Source of the DNA: Halospina sp040196175
Lineage (GTDB): Bacteria; Pseudomonadota; Gammaproteobacteria; Pseudomonadales; Oleiphilaceae
Length of the DNA: 64,000 nucleotides
Direction of reading: 5' to 3'
NCBI RefSeq assembly: GCF_040196175.1
Contig: NZ_JBEFNF010000006.1
Location: 1 to 64,000 of the forward strand
The notes beneath the pieces were generated by a model. The model made no database searches and was not told the DNA's origin. It saw only the letters and a program-made list of their open reading frames with translations. Numbering within the stretch: position 1 is the stretch's first letter; every line of letters starts with the position of its first letter. Shown here one piece after another: positions 32,111 to 41,568 of the stretch. A program made the position numbers and the translations under genes.

Positions 32111-33145
32111 TCAGAAATTGTCCGGCATCTTGGCCTTGGCCTGGGCCTCCTCACGGGAGATGGAGCCCTTCTGAAGCAGGTTCTTCAGATGCTGGTCCAG
32201 GGTCTGCATGCCGAGCTGACCGCCTGTCTGGATGGCAGAGTACATCTGCGCCACCTTGTCTTCCCGGATCAGGTTACGGATCGCCGCATTACCGATCATG
32301 ATCTCGTGTGCAGCAACCCGGCCGCCACCGTTTTTCTTCAGCAGTGCCTGAGAGACCACCGCCTGCAGCGATTCCGACAGCATCGAACGCACCATGGACT
32401 TTTCCTCGGCGGGGAACACATCCACCACGCGGTCGATGGTCTTGGCTGCGGAGGTGGTATGCAGGGTACCAAATACCAGGTGGCCGGTTTCGGCAGCCGT
32501 CAGAGCCAGACGGATGGTTTCCAGGTCCCGCAGCTCGCCTACCAGAATGATGTCCGGGTCTTCACGCAGGGCGGAGCGCAGGGATTCGCCAAAGCCCAGG
32601 GTGTCACGGTGCACTTCCCGCTGGTTCATCAGGCACTTCTTGGAATCGTGCACGAATTCAATCGGATCCTCGATGGTGAGGATGTGGTCGTAGCGGGTTT
32701 CGTTGATGTAGTCGATCATCGCCGCGAGCGTGGTGGACTTACCCGAACCAGTGGGACCGGTTACCAGTACCAGGCCGCGCGGGTTGGAGGCAATGTCCTT
32801 GAACACCTGGCCCATGCCAAGGTCGTCCATGGTCAGGACCTTGGAGGGGATGGTCCGGAACACGGCACCGGAGCCCCGGTTCTGGTTGAACACGTTGACA
32901 CGGAAGCGGGCGACACCGGGGACCTCGAAGGAAAAGTCGGTCTCCAGGAACTCTTCGTAGTCCTTGCGCTGTTTGTCATTCATGATGTCGTAGATGAGCC
33001 CGTGGACTTCCTTGTGTTCCATGGGCGGGAGATTGATCCTCCGGACATCGCCGTCCACCCGGATCATGGGGGGCAGGCCGGCGGAAAGGTGGAGGTCGGA
33101 TGCGCCCTGTTTGGCGGAGAACGCAAGTAATTCGGTTATATCCAT
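32111..33145 (-). CDS. pilT: type IV pilus twitching motility ATPase PilT
   Basis: 344 residues, standard PilT length. Walker A TGPTGSGKSTT, Walker B DIILVGELRD, and the C-terminal AIRNLIRE motif needed for retraction are all present. It is the depolymerisation motor at the cytoplasmic base of the type IV pilus. It is 21 bases upstream of pilU and divergent from yggS, as in many Pseudomonas-like genomes; the 33146-33252 gap must hold both promoters. Confidence 0.97.
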   Translation of the reverse strand: MDITELLAFSAKQGASDLHLSAGLPPMIRVDGDVRRINLPPMEHKEVHGLIYDIMNDKQRKDYEEFLETDFSFEVPGVARFRVNVFNQNRGSGAVFRTIPSKVLTMDDLGMGQVFKDIASNPRGLVLVTGPTGSGKSTTLAAMIDYINETRYDHILTIEDPIEFVHDSKKCLMNQREVHRDTLGFGESLRSALREDPDIILVGELRDLETIRLALTAAETGHLVFGTLHTTSAAKTIDRVVDVFPAEEKSMVRSMLSESLQAVVSQALLKKNGGGRVAAHEIMIGNAAIRNLIREDKVAQMYSAIQTGGQLGMQTLDQHLKNLLQKGSISREEAQAKAKMPDNF

Positions 33146-33252
33146 GGTGCCCTCAGACAGAACGTCGCAGAAAACCAGACATAGGTTGTAGCTTGGTTTT
33201 TCCAGGGGCAGACGTTACTTTATGAGCCGTCACATTCCCCCGGACAGAGCCA

Positions 33253-33957
33253 ATGACCAGCATAGCAGAGAACCTTGAAAAGGCAGCCACACGCATCCGT
33301 TCTGCAGCCGAAGAAGCTGGACGGGACGCGCAAGGGGTGCGGTTACTGGCCGTATCCAAGACCAAACCGGCAAGCATGCTGCGGGAAGCTGCCGGCGCCG
33401 GGCAAACCGCCTTCGGTGAGAATTACATTCAGGAGGCGCTGGAAAAGATTGAAGCGCTTTCGGATCTGCCCGATCTGGAATGGCATTTGATTGGGCCACT
33501 GCAGTCCAACAAGACGCGTCTGGTGGCTGAGCATTTCCACTGGGTCCACAGCATTGATCGCGCCAAGGTGGCTCGGCGGCTGAGCGAGCAGCGGCCCGAG
33601 GGCATGACACCGCTGAATCTTTGCATTCAGGTGAATATTGATGATGAGCCGAGCAAATCCGGCGTTCGGCCGGAGGAGGTGCCTGGGCTGGCGCAGGCGC
33701 TGAGTGGGCTTGAAGGCTGCCGGCTGCGGGGACTGATGGCCATTCCGGACCCGGCTAATCCGCCACCGGTGCAGCGTGAGCGCTTCCGAGAACTGGCGGG
33801 GCTGCTGGCTGAGGTGCGACGCGGCGTGGATAATGAAGATCTGGATACTCTGTCCATGGGCATGTCCGACGACCTGGAAGCCGCCATCGCTGAAGGCGCC
33901 ACCATTTTGCGCCTGGGCACTGCCCTTTTCGGACCCCGCGACTACGAGGCTCAGTGA
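33253..33957 (+). CDS. yggS: YggS/PROSC family PLP homeostasis protein
   Basis: 234 residues, alanine-racemase-like TIM barrel. The PLP-binding Lys lies in LLAVSKTKP near residue 36, and LRGLMAIP and GMSDDLEAAI are family signatures. It binds pyridoxal 5'-phosphate and supports its homeostasis. The ATG overlap with proC and divergence from pilT match the conserved pilT-yggS-proC-yggT arrangement. Confidence 0.96.
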   Translation: MTSIAENLEKAATRIRSAAEEAGRDAQGVRLLAVSKTKPASMLREAAGAGQTAFGENYIQEALEKIEALSDLPDLEWHLIGPLQSNKTRLVAEHFHWVHSIDRAKVARRLSEQRPEGMTPLNLCIQVNIDDEPSKSGVRPEEVPGLAQALSGLEGCRLRGLMAIPDPANPPPVQRERFRELAGLLAEVRRGVDNEDLDTLSMGMSDDLEAAIAEGATILRLGTALFGPRDYEAQ

Positions 33958-34799
33958 TGCAACAGGATTCGCAGCAACCCGCTATCTCTTTCATCGGCGC
34001 CGGCAACATGGCTCGCGCCATTCTGGGGGGCCTGGTCGCCAATGGCTATGACCCCACACGGATCTGGGCCAGTGCGCCGGAGGACAGTCACCTGCAGGGG
34101 CTGCGCGATGACTTCGGGATCTACACCACCACCGATAACCGCCACTGCGCCAGCCAGGCTGACATCCTGATCCTGGCGGTCAAACCGCAGGTCATGGCAC
34201 AAGCCTGCCAGGACATTGCCAGCGTGGTTCGCAATACCCGTCCGCTTGCTGTCTCGATTGCCGCGGGGTTGGACTCGGAAACCATCAGTGGCTGGCTTGG
34301 CGGTGATGTGCCAGTAGTCCGCTGTATGCCCAACACGCCGTCCCTGGTCGGCAAGGGCGCGTCCGCGCTCTACGCGACAGAAAGCGTATCCAGGAAGCAG
34401 CGTGAGGCTGTAACCAGCATTTTCAGCAGCATCGGCCTGGGCGTCTGGCTTGAAGAGGAGCAGCAGATGCACGCCGTCACCGCCCTCTCCGGCAGCGGCC
34501 CCGCCTACTGCTACCTGCTGGTGGAGTCCATGGAGACGGCGGCGGTCGACGCCGGCGTGCCCCCGGAGACCGCCCGCCAGCTTGCCATCCAGACCATGGC
34601 GGGCGCCGCGCAGATGTGTTCGCAGGGCGACGAGGCGCCCGACCAGTTGCGGCGCAATGTCATGTCTCCCGGCGGCACTACGGAACAGGCGGTAGAGGCC
34701 CTGGAAAGCGGTGGCCTGCGCGGCATCGTGGCCAAGGCCTTCAATGCGGCGAAGACACGTTCGGCGGAGCTGTCGGAGCAGTTGAGAAAAGCTTTATAA
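33954..34799 (+). CDS. proC: pyrroline-5-carboxylate reductase
   Basis: 281 residues. The Rossmann motif FIGAGNMARAILGGL is at the N-terminus; VRCMPNTPSLVGKG and ALSGSGPAYCYLLVESM and the closing SPGGTTEQAVEALE are classic ProC signatures. It carries out the last step of proline synthesis using NAD(P)H. It overlaps yggS by four bases. Confidence 0.97.
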   Translation: MMQQDSQQPAISFIGAGNMARAILGGLVANGYDPTRIWASAPEDSHLQGLRDDFGIYTTTDNRHCASQADILILAVKPQVMAQACQDIASVVRNTRPLAVSIAAGLDSETISGWLGGDVPVVRCMPNTPSLVGKGASALYATESVSRKQREAVTSIFSSIGLGVWLEEEQQMHAVTALSGSGPAYCYLLVESMETAAVDAGVPPETARQLAIQTMAGAAQMCSQGDEAPDQLRRNVMSPGGTTEQAVEALESGGLRGIVAKAFNAAKTRSAELSEQLRKAL

Positions 34800-34882
34800 T
34801 CAGCGGCTATGCGTGACCGTTGAGCTTCACCGCAGAGCGGGGCGGTCTGATCTAGTATTTTCCAATCGGAGAAATTCGCTTT

Positions 34883-35443
34883 ATGGGCACCGAAATCCTG
34901 GTTTCATCCCTCCAGATGCTCACCACCTTCTACCTGACGCTGCTGATCCTGCGGTTCCTTTTTCAGCTCTGCCAGGTGGATTTCTTCAACCCCATCAGCC
35001 AGTTCATTGCCAAGGCCACCAATCCGGTCACCGACCCCGTGCGGAAGATGGTGCCGCCGGTCAAACGATTCGATGGTGCTTCGCTGATTGTCGCCATCCT
35101 GTTCCAGGCGATCATGTATCTGATCATACTCAGCCTCGCCGGCTACGGCTTCCAGCCATTGGCACTGCTGGTCTGGGGCGTGCTCAAAGTGATCAGCCTG
35201 GTCATCACTATCTATTTTTTCGCCATCATTGGCATGATCGTGATCAGCTGGCTGGCACCCGGCAATCCACACCCCGGCATCCAGATCATTCACCAGATCA
35301 CAGAGCCCATCATGGCACCGTTCCGCAACCTGCTGCCGCCTATGGGCGGGCTGGATCTGTCGCCGATTCTGGTCTTCCTGGTGCTGAACATGGTCCAGGT
35401 AGTGATGAGCAGTCTCCAGCAGGCCGCAGGCATGCCGTTCTGA
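34883..35443 (+). CDS. yggT: YggT family membrane protein
   Basis: 186 residues made of two YGGT repeats, each with two membrane helices and the motif FNPISQFIAKATNPVTDPVRK or NPHPGIQIIHQITEPIMAPFRN, giving about four helices. The family is linked to cell division or osmotic stress in other bacteria but its role is not firm. GGAG precedes the ATG by about 11 bases. Confidence 0.93.
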   Translation: MGTEILVSSLQMLTTFYLTLLILRFLFQLCQVDFFNPISQFIAKATNPVTDPVRKMVPPVKRFDGASLIVAILFQAIMYLIILSLAGYGFQPLALLVWGVLKVISLVITIYFFAIIGMIVISWLAPGNPHPGIQIIHQITEPIMAPFRNLLPPMGGLDLSPILVFLVLNMVQVVMSSLQQAAGMPF

Positions 35444-35564
35444 CAAACACACGCATGCAAACCGAAACATAAAAGCACGGGGGCGTTACACGCTCCGCCT
35501 CCAGGGACGTTCTATACGTCCGCATAATGTTGGTAAGCGGTTGCAGGGAGCACGGGGACCTAAG

Positions 35565-37499
35565 ATGGCAGATGCAGTTACCCTCACCGATCAGGTCGAA
35601 GCGTACCACCGCTGGAAAAAGGATCTGGTTCGCAACATCACGCGGTACCGGCGCTGGTTGCAGTTCAACGGGCTGCTTGAGGAGGACATCGAACGCCATC
35701 TTCATCGCAGCATCCGCCTGCTCATTGAGGATGAGCTGACGATCGCCTTCGTCGGCGAGTATTCCCGGGGTAAGACGGAACTGATCAACGCCCTGTTTTT
35801 TGCCGGCCACGGTCAGCGGCTTCTGCCCTCGCAAGCCGGGCGCACCACCATGTGCCCAACAGAACTTTTCTATGACCGCCATGCGCGCTCCAGCTATTTG
35901 ATGTTGCTGCCCATCGAGACCCGCAACGGCTCAATGTCTCTGCAACAACTTCGCCACCATGAGACGGCCTGGGAAACAGTTGAGCTCGATCCGGCCGACA
36001 GCAATGGCGTTACGACCACACTCGCCAGGGTGGCCGAGACACGCGCGGTACCGCGCGCTGAGGCGGCTGAGCTGGGCTTTAATGACGCCGTGCTCGACAC
36101 CTCTGCGCAGGACCCGGATCTTGTGGTCATTCCCGCCTGGCGTCATGCCATGGTCAGCATCCGACACCCGGTTCTGGAGCGCGGTCTCAGGATCCTGGAC
36201 ACCCCTGGTCTGAACGCTCTGGGCTCCGAGCCCGAGCTGACGGTTTCCATGCTGCCCTCGGCACAGGCAGTGATCTTCCTCCTGGCGGCGGATACCGGTG
36301 TTACGGCCAGTGACATGGCCATCTGGCGGGAACACATTGATACCCGCGACTCCGATCACCGCGCCGGGCGTTTTGCGATTCTCAACAAGATCGACACGCT
36401 CTGGGATGATCCGTCCGGCAACGACCATACCGGCAGTGCCATTGAGCGAATCCGCGAGACCACTGCCCGTCAGCTCAGCCTCGGCATGGAAGACGTACTG
36501 CCCGTCTCTGCCAAACAGGGGCTTCTAGCGCGCTTGCGTGACGATGATGGGCTGCGCCGCAACAGTGGCATAGCGCAGCTGGAAGAGCTGGTCAGTGACC
36601 GCATCCTGGGCCGGCGTGAACAGCTGATCAGCGGTGAGTTGGTCGCTGATCTGCGCTCCATGATCCGCGACAACCAGGCCGCGCTGGCGAGCCAGCAGGC
36701 ATCACTGGAGACCGAGCTTGAGCTTCTGGAAGCCCAGGGCAACGACCGGCAGGAAATTGCGGAACTGGCCGACAAAACCCGGCGCGACCATGATTTCTTC
36801 AATCGCCGGCTGATCACCCTGAAATCCAGCCGGCGCCTCATGGCGTCACAAGGGAAAATGCTGCGGCGGATTCTCAATCCGGAACGATTCGAGCAGCACG
36901 CTGAACACACGCGCGAGCGATTAGAGTCGAGCTGGACCACACCAGGGCTGACCGGCGCCATGAACGCCCTTTTTGAGGCGCTGGAGAACGACTTCAACAA
37001 CCTCATGGCGGAAGGTCGTCGCGCGGAAAAAATGGTGGGCTCGATTTACCGCCGCCATGCGGGCAACGCCAGTGAGCGGTCGCCGGAACCGGTACCGCTG
37101 CGCCTGGGGCGCCACCTGATCGCCCTGCGCGATCTGCGCACCCGCGCCGACCGTTTCCGCCGGGACCCGCGTTCGCTACTGACGCAACAGAGCCGTCTGA
37201 TCCAACAGTTCCTGACCACCATCGTCAGTGAAGCCCGCCAGATCATCCGTCGCACCATGGAGGATATTGACCGCTGGCCCGGCGAAGCCTTGATGCCGCT
37301 GCTGCAGCACACCCAGCAGCAGAAGCAGCGGCTGGAAAACCAGTTCCAACGGCTTCGCCATATCGTCGACGACGAAAAAGAGCTCAAAGCTGAGGCGGCC
37401 AAGCTGCGCCAGCAGCGCACAGTGCTGGATCAGCAGCTGCGCGTGGCGGGCAAGCTGGCTGAACGGATCGCGCCACCGCCGGGGACCCAGTTGCCTTAG
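35565..37499 (+). CDS. dynamin-like GTPase
   Basis: 644 residues from ATG 35565 (a TTG eight codons earlier is possible). G1 is GEYSRGKTEL, G3 is DTPGL and G4 is NKID, all in the order of the dynamin superfamily. Region after residue 330 is a long helical stalk with repeated Glu/Gln/Arg heptads (for example around ASLETELELLEAQG and the C-terminal KELKAEAAKLRQQR). No membrane helix is seen, so membrane contact would be through the helical part. Bacterial dynamins act in membrane repair, vesicle events and phage tolerance; the role here is open. Between yggT and this gene (35444-35564) are two small GC hairpins and no gene. Confidence 0.85.
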   Translation: MADAVTLTDQVEAYHRWKKDLVRNITRYRRWLQFNGLLEEDIERHLHRSIRLLIEDELTIAFVGEYSRGKTELINALFFAGHGQRLLPSQAGRTTMCPTELFYDRHARSSYLMLLPIETRNGSMSLQQLRHHETAWETVELDPADSNGVTTTLARVAETRAVPRAEAAELGFNDAVLDTSAQDPDLVVIPAWRHAMVSIRHPVLERGLRILDTPGLNALGSEPELTVSMLPSAQAVIFLLAADTGVTASDMAIWREHIDTRDSDHRAGRFAILNKIDTLWDDPSGNDHTGSAIERIRETTARQLSLGMEDVLPVSAKQGLLARLRDDDGLRRNSGIAQLEELVSDRILGRREQLISGELVADLRSMIRDNQAALASQQASLETELELLEAQGNDRQEIAELADKTRRDHDFFNRRLITLKSSRRLMASQGKMLRRILNPERFEQHAEHTRERLESSWTTPGLTGAMNALFEALENDFNNLMAEGRRAEKMVGSIYRRHAGNASERSPEPVPLRLGRHLIALRDLRTRADRFRRDPRSLLTQQSRLIQQFLTTIVSEARQIIRRTMEDIDRWPGEALMPLLQHTQQQKQRLENQFQRLRHIVDDEKELKAEAAKLRQQRTVLDQQLRVAGKLAERIAPPPGTQLP

Positions 37500-37559
37500 G
37501 GCCGCCCCCTCGATACACTGCCCTGCCTGACCGGAACCGTTCATTACTGAAGGATCCTT

Positions 37560-38726
37560 TTGGCATTAATGGCTGCTCAATCCCCGGCCACCGACTCGGT
37601 GGGCATTGTCGAACCACAGAGCTTGCACTTCCCGGAGCCTCTCCGGCTGGAGTGCGGCCATACGCTGCCCGAATTCGACCTGGTGTTTGAGACCTATGGC
37701 ACCCTGAACTCGGATGCCAGCAATGCGGTTCTGATCTGCCATGCTCTGAGCGGTCACCATCACGCCGCTGGCTATCATTCGCGCGAAGACCGCAAAGCCG
37801 GCTGGTGGGATGCCTGCATTGGTCCCGGCAAACCCATCGACACCAACCGATTCTTCGTGGTCTGCCCGAACAATCTTGGCGGCTGCCACGGCAGTACCGG
37901 CCCGACCTCCCAGAACCCGGACACAGGGCGCCCCTACGGGCCTGACTTCCCGGTCATCACAGTAAGAGACTGGGTCAAAAGTCAGGCCCGGCTGGCCGAC
38001 CGCCTGGGCATCGCACAGTGGGCCGCCGTGATCGGCGGCTCTCTCGGTGGCATGCAGGCGCTCGACTGGGCGATCCACTATCCGGAGCGCATCCGCCATG
38101 CCGGCGTGATTGCCGCAACCCCCAGGCTCACGGCCCAGAACATCGCCTTCAACGAGGTGGCCAGGCGCGCGATCACATCGGATCCCGAATTCCATGAGGG
38201 CCGCTACCTCGAAAACGGCGTCATCCCCCGGCGGGGCCTGATGCTCGCGCGCATGGTCGGGCACATCACCTACCTGTCGGATGTCTCCATGGGCGAGAAG
38301 TTCGGCCGGGAACTGCGCGATCACGCCTACCACTTCGGTTTCGACGTTGAGTTCCAGGTGGAAAGCTACCTGCAGTATCAGGGGGTGCGTTTTTCCGAGT
38401 CCTTTGACGCCAATACCTATCTGCTGATGACGCGTGCCCTGGACTATTTCGACCCGGCCCGCGAGTTCGGCAACGACCTGACGCGTGCCATGGCAGAGGC
38501 CCGCTGCAGTTTCCTGGTACTGTCGTTCAGCTCTGACTGGCGCTTTGCACCGGAGCATTCACATAAACTGGTCAACGCCATGGTCGATGCCCGGCGCGAT
38601 GTCAGCTATGCGGAAATTGATTCCGACTGGGGTCACGACGCTTTCCTGGTGCCGAACGAGCGCTACGAAAGTCTGTTCCGGGCCTACATGAACCGGGTGG
38701 CAAAGGAGCATGGCGATGCGGGCTGA
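37560..38726 (+). CDS. metX: homoserine O-acyltransferase
   Basis: 388 residues, alpha/beta hydrolase MetX family. The nucleophile elbow is GGSLGGMQALDW, the oxyanion region is CHALSGHHHAAG, and the C-terminal Asp/His pair appears in FSSDWRFAP and GHDAFL. TTG 37560 was taken as start because AAGGA lies five bases upstream; ATG 37569 is in frame. It activates homoserine for methionine synthesis. Many MetX proteins paired with MetW transfer succinyl and not acetyl groups; the sequence alone does not let me decide. Confidence 0.94.
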   Translation: MALMAAQSPATDSVGIVEPQSLHFPEPLRLECGHTLPEFDLVFETYGTLNSDASNAVLICHALSGHHHAAGYHSREDRKAGWWDACIGPGKPIDTNRFFVVCPNNLGGCHGSTGPTSQNPDTGRPYGPDFPVITVRDWVKSQARLADRLGIAQWAAVIGGSLGGMQALDWAIHYPERIRHAGVIAATPRLTAQNIAFNEVARRAITSDPEFHEGRYLENGVIPRRGLMLARMVGHITYLSDVSMGEKFGRELRDHAYHFGFDVEFQVESYLQYQGVRFSESFDANTYLLMTRALDYFDPAREFGNDLTRAMAEARCSFLVLSFSSDWRFAPEHSHKLVNAMVDARRDVSYAEIDSDWGHDAFLVPNERYESLFRAYMNRVAKEHGDAG

Positions 38727-39309
38727 CCTCAAGCTGATCGAACCCTGGGTGGCGCCCGGCTCGCGCGTACTCGACCTGGGCTGCGGCGATGGCACCCTCA
38801 TGGACTACCTCCAGCGCGAGAAGGGTATCGCCGGCTACGGGCTGGAAATCAACCCGGATTACATCGAGGAGTGCGTCCGCAAGGGCGTGAACGTGATTGA
38901 GCAGGACCTGGACGAGGATCGGCTGACCAGCTTCCGCGACCAGACCTTTGATACCGTGATCATGACCCAGGCCCTGCAGGCCGTGCGTCGGCCGGATCGC
39001 GCTGTCACGGAGATGCTTCGGCTCGGGCGCGAAGGCATCGTCACCTTCCCCAACTTCGGCTACTGGCGGCTGCGGCTGCACCAGCTCTGGAACGGGCGTA
39101 TGCCCATGTCCAGCACACTGCCGCACACGTGGTACAATACGCCCAATATTCACCTGTGCACGGTGCGCGACTTCGAGGCGTTGTGTCAGGAACACCGAAT
39201 CCGGATCAAGGATCGAACCGTGGTGGACAACGCCCATCGTTCCCGCTGGTACAACCGCCTGTGGCCCAACCTTCTCGGCCAGATCGCGGTGTACCGCGTC
39301 ACCCGCTGA
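38710..39309 (+). CDS. metW: methionine biosynthesis protein MetW
   Basis: 199 residues, class I methyltransferase fold with VLDLGCGDGTLMDYL, then NVIEQDLDE and TVIMTQALQAVRRPD. MetW is consistently found with metX in Proteobacteria and is needed for full MetX function in some. The start overlaps the metX end by 17 bases. YNTPNIHLCT near residue 138 is a MetW hallmark. Confidence 0.95.
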   Translation: MAMRADLKLIEPWVAPGSRVLDLGCGDGTLMDYLQREKGIAGYGLEINPDYIEECVRKGVNVIEQDLDEDRLTSFRDQTFDTVIMTQALQAVRRPDRAVTEMLRLGREGIVTFPNFGYWRLRLHQLWNGRMPMSSTLPHTWYNTPNIHLCTVRDFEALCQEHRIRIKDRTVVDNAHRSRWYNRLWPNLLGQIAVYRVTR

Positions 39310-39320
39310 CGGAGGTTACC

Positions 39321-39767
39321 ATGGTAAAGTGCCGATCAAGCCTGCTGCTAGTGCTGACACTGGTAGCCGGGCTCGCCATGGGGTCGGAAAGCCCCGCCGA
39401 GTTCGACGGCTATGAAGTCCATTACGCCGCGCTGCCATCGACGTTCCTGGATAAGAAAACCGCTCGCCAGTATGACCTGGTCCGCAGTCGGGCTGTGGGT
39501 CTGTTGAATGTGTCCGTGCACCGCACCAATGGCGACAATGGGCCGGAGCCAATCACGGCTCAGGTCGAGGGGACCGTTACCAACGAGGCCCGCCAGGTTA
39601 AGGAGCTGTCTTTCCAGCGCGTACAGGAGGATGGCGCCATCTACTATCTTGGGCAGTTCCGGTACAGCGAGGGAAAGACGATGACCTTCGAGCTGGAGGC
39701 AGCGCCCTATGGAAAGTCGCAGACGCTGCCCGTGCGCTTTTCCCGGGAGCTCTATCATGACCAGTGA
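39321..39767 (+). CDS. DUF4426 periplasmic protein
   Basis: 148 residues. GGAGG sits six bases before ATG 39321. Residues 1-21 form a signal peptide (LLLVLTLVAGLAMG). The mature part is beta-rich: GYEVHYAALPSTFL is the opening seen in DUF4426 proteins, which commonly sit between metW and rdgB. Function unknown. The end overlaps rdgB by 11 bases. Confidence 0.85.
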   Translation: MVKCRSSLLLVLTLVAGLAMGSESPAEFDGYEVHYAALPSTFLDKKTARQYDLVRSRAVGLLNVSVHRTNGDNGPEPITAQVEGTVTNEARQVKELSFQRVQEDGAIYYLGQFRYSEGKTMTFELEAAPYGKSQTLPVRFSRELYHDQ

Positions 39768-40365
39768 ACACCAGTGTGTGCTGGCCAGCAACAATGCCGG
39801 CAAGATCGCCGAGTTCAACCGGCTGCTGGCGCCCTGGGGCATTGAGATCAGCGCCCAGAGGGAGCTGGGTGTGGACTCTCCTGAGGAAACCGCCACGACC
39901 TTCGTGGAGAATGCACTGATCAAGGCGCGCCATGCCTCGCGCATCAGTGGCCTGCCAGCGCTGGCGGACGATTCGGGCCTGGCGGTGGATGCCCTGGGTG
40001 GCGACCCCGGCGTATATTCCGCACGCTATGCTGGCGAGCCTGCGGACGATAACGCCAACAACCGCAAGCTGCTTGATGCCCTCACCAATAGGCCGGACGC
40101 CAAACGCACCGCCTGTTTCCACTGTGTGCTGGTGCTGATGCGCTCGCCGCAGGACCCAACGCCCATCATCTGCCACGGGCAGTGGTTCGGGCATATTGCC
40201 CATGACCCGGCCGGGGTTGGCGGCTTTGGTTACGATCCGCTGTTCATCGTACCGGAGGAGGGCTGTACCGCCGCCGAGCTGCCTGCTGAACGCAAGGCCC
40301 ATCTCAGTCACCGTGGCCAGGCCATGGCCCAGCTTAGGGAGCGCCTTGCTGACACCCTCGCCTGA
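39757..40365 (+). CDS. rdgB: dITP/XTP pyrophosphatase
   Basis: 202 residues, HAM1/RdgB family. VLASNNAGKIAEF at the N-terminus, ETATTFVENALIKARHAS and ADDSGLAVDALGGDPGVYSARYAG in the centre, and FGYDPLFIVPEEG followed by LSHRGQA are all standard. It removes non-canonical purine triphosphates such as dITP and XTP. It overlaps the genes on both sides. Confidence 0.97.
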   Translation: MTSEHQCVLASNNAGKIAEFNRLLAPWGIEISAQRELGVDSPEETATTFVENALIKARHASRISGLPALADDSGLAVDALGGDPGVYSARYAGEPADDNANNRKLLDALTNRPDAKRTACFHCVLVLMRSPQDPTPIICHGQWFGHIAHDPAGVGGFGYDPLFIVPEEGCTAAELPAERKAHLSHRGQAMAQLRERLADTLA

Positions 40366-41509
40366 GCCCCTGACAGCACCGCCGCTCACGCTCTATGTGC
40401 ACACGCCCTGGTGCGTGCGCAAGTGCCCGTACTGCGATTTCAACTCCCACACGGCACCCGAGACGATCCCGGAAGAGGACTACCTGGCCGCTCTGCTTGC
40501 CGATCTGGATGCGGATCTGGCAACGCCCGAGACCCGCCCCATCGAGGCCATCTTCATCGGCGGCGGCACGCCCTCGCTCATGTCGCCGGGATTCTATGAG
40601 CGGCTCTTTGAGGGGCTGGCTCACCGGCTGGATCTGTCCCAGCTCAGCGAGATCACGATGGAGGCCAACCCAGGCACTGTTGAAGAGGGCCGTTTTACCG
40701 GCTTCCGTCAGGCGGGCATCAACCGCCTGTCACTGGGCGTCCAGAGTTTCGATCCACAGCATCTGCACCGCCTGGGCCGCATCCATAATGGTGATGATGC
40801 CGCCCGAGCCGTCACGGCAGCCCAGGCCGCGGGCTTTGAACGCATCAATCTGGATCTGATGCATGGGCTACCCCAGCAGACTCCGGAACAGGCAGTGGCG
40901 GACCTTGAAGCCGCGCTTACATTCGGGACCGGTCACATCTCCTGGTACCAGCTCACCATTGAACCCAACACCGTCTTCCATTCGCAGCCCCCCACCCTGC
41001 CGGATGAAGACACCCTGGCCGCTATCCAGGAGGCAGGCGAAGCGCGCCTGCGCGAGAACGGGCTGCAGCGCTATGAGATTTCCGCCTGGTCACACCCGGG
41101 CGAGGAATGCCGGCACAACCTGAATTACTGGCATTTCGGCGACTATCTGGCTATCGGGGCCGGCGGTCACGGCAAACTCACCGAGCCTGGCGAGGACCGG
41201 ATCCGGCGCTACTGGAAAACCCGCCGGCCGGAGGACTATCTCAACCGCATGGGCAGTCGCACCGCCGGTCGCCAGGATCTGGAGCACGGCGAACGGCCGC
41301 TGGATTTTCTCCTTAACGCCCTGCGCCTGAACGGGGGCGTGCCCGCCGGCTTTTTCCGAGCCCGGACCGGCCTGCCCCTGGACGCTATCGGAGGGGAACT
41401 GCAGCAGTTGCGGGCGCGCGGTCTTCTGGTGCCAGACGATGACCGACTGGCGGTAACCGAGAAGGGCGAGCGTTTTCTCAACGACGTGCTGGAGGCTTTC
41501 GTACCCTGA
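40346..41509 (+). CDS. hemW: HemW, radical-SAM heme chaperone-like protein
   Basis: 387 residues from TTG 40346, which overlaps rdgB and has AGGGAG four bases upstream. The radical SAM motif is CVRKCPYCDF (CX3CX2C), without the further Cys of HemN, which marks HemW. AIFIGGGTPSLM and EANPGTVE follow, then GVQSFDPQHLHRLGRIH and NINYWHFGDYLAIGAGGHG-like sequence. HemW proteins bind heme and are thought to deliver it; they are not coproporphyrinogen oxidases although often so annotated. Confidence 0.94.
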   Translation: MLTPSPEPLTAPPLTLYVHTPWCVRKCPYCDFNSHTAPETIPEEDYLAALLADLDADLATPETRPIEAIFIGGGTPSLMSPGFYERLFEGLAHRLDLSQLSEITMEANPGTVEEGRFTGFRQAGINRLSLGVQSFDPQHLHRLGRIHNGDDAARAVTAAQAAGFERINLDLMHGLPQQTPEQAVADLEAALTFGTGHISWYQLTIEPNTVFHSQPPTLPDEDTLAAIQEAGEARLRENGLQRYEISAWSHPGEECRHNLNYWHFGDYLAIGAGGHGKLTEPGEDRIRRYWKTRRPEDYLNRMGSRTAGRQDLEHGERPLDFLLNALRLNGGVPAGFFRARTGLPLDAIGGELQQLRARGLLVPDDDRLAVTEKGERFLNDVLEAFVP

Positions 41510-41568
41510 GACGCTTCGACGTGGAGCCACGGCCCTGATCAAGTCAAAGGGCCTACTGGTGACTGGCG

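Noticed and set aside
35444..35564. Possible SAM or SAH riboswitch near the metX region
   Set aside because: Two small hairpins are present but none of the conserved core sequences of these riboswitches was found, and the gene directly downstream is the dynamin-like GTPase.
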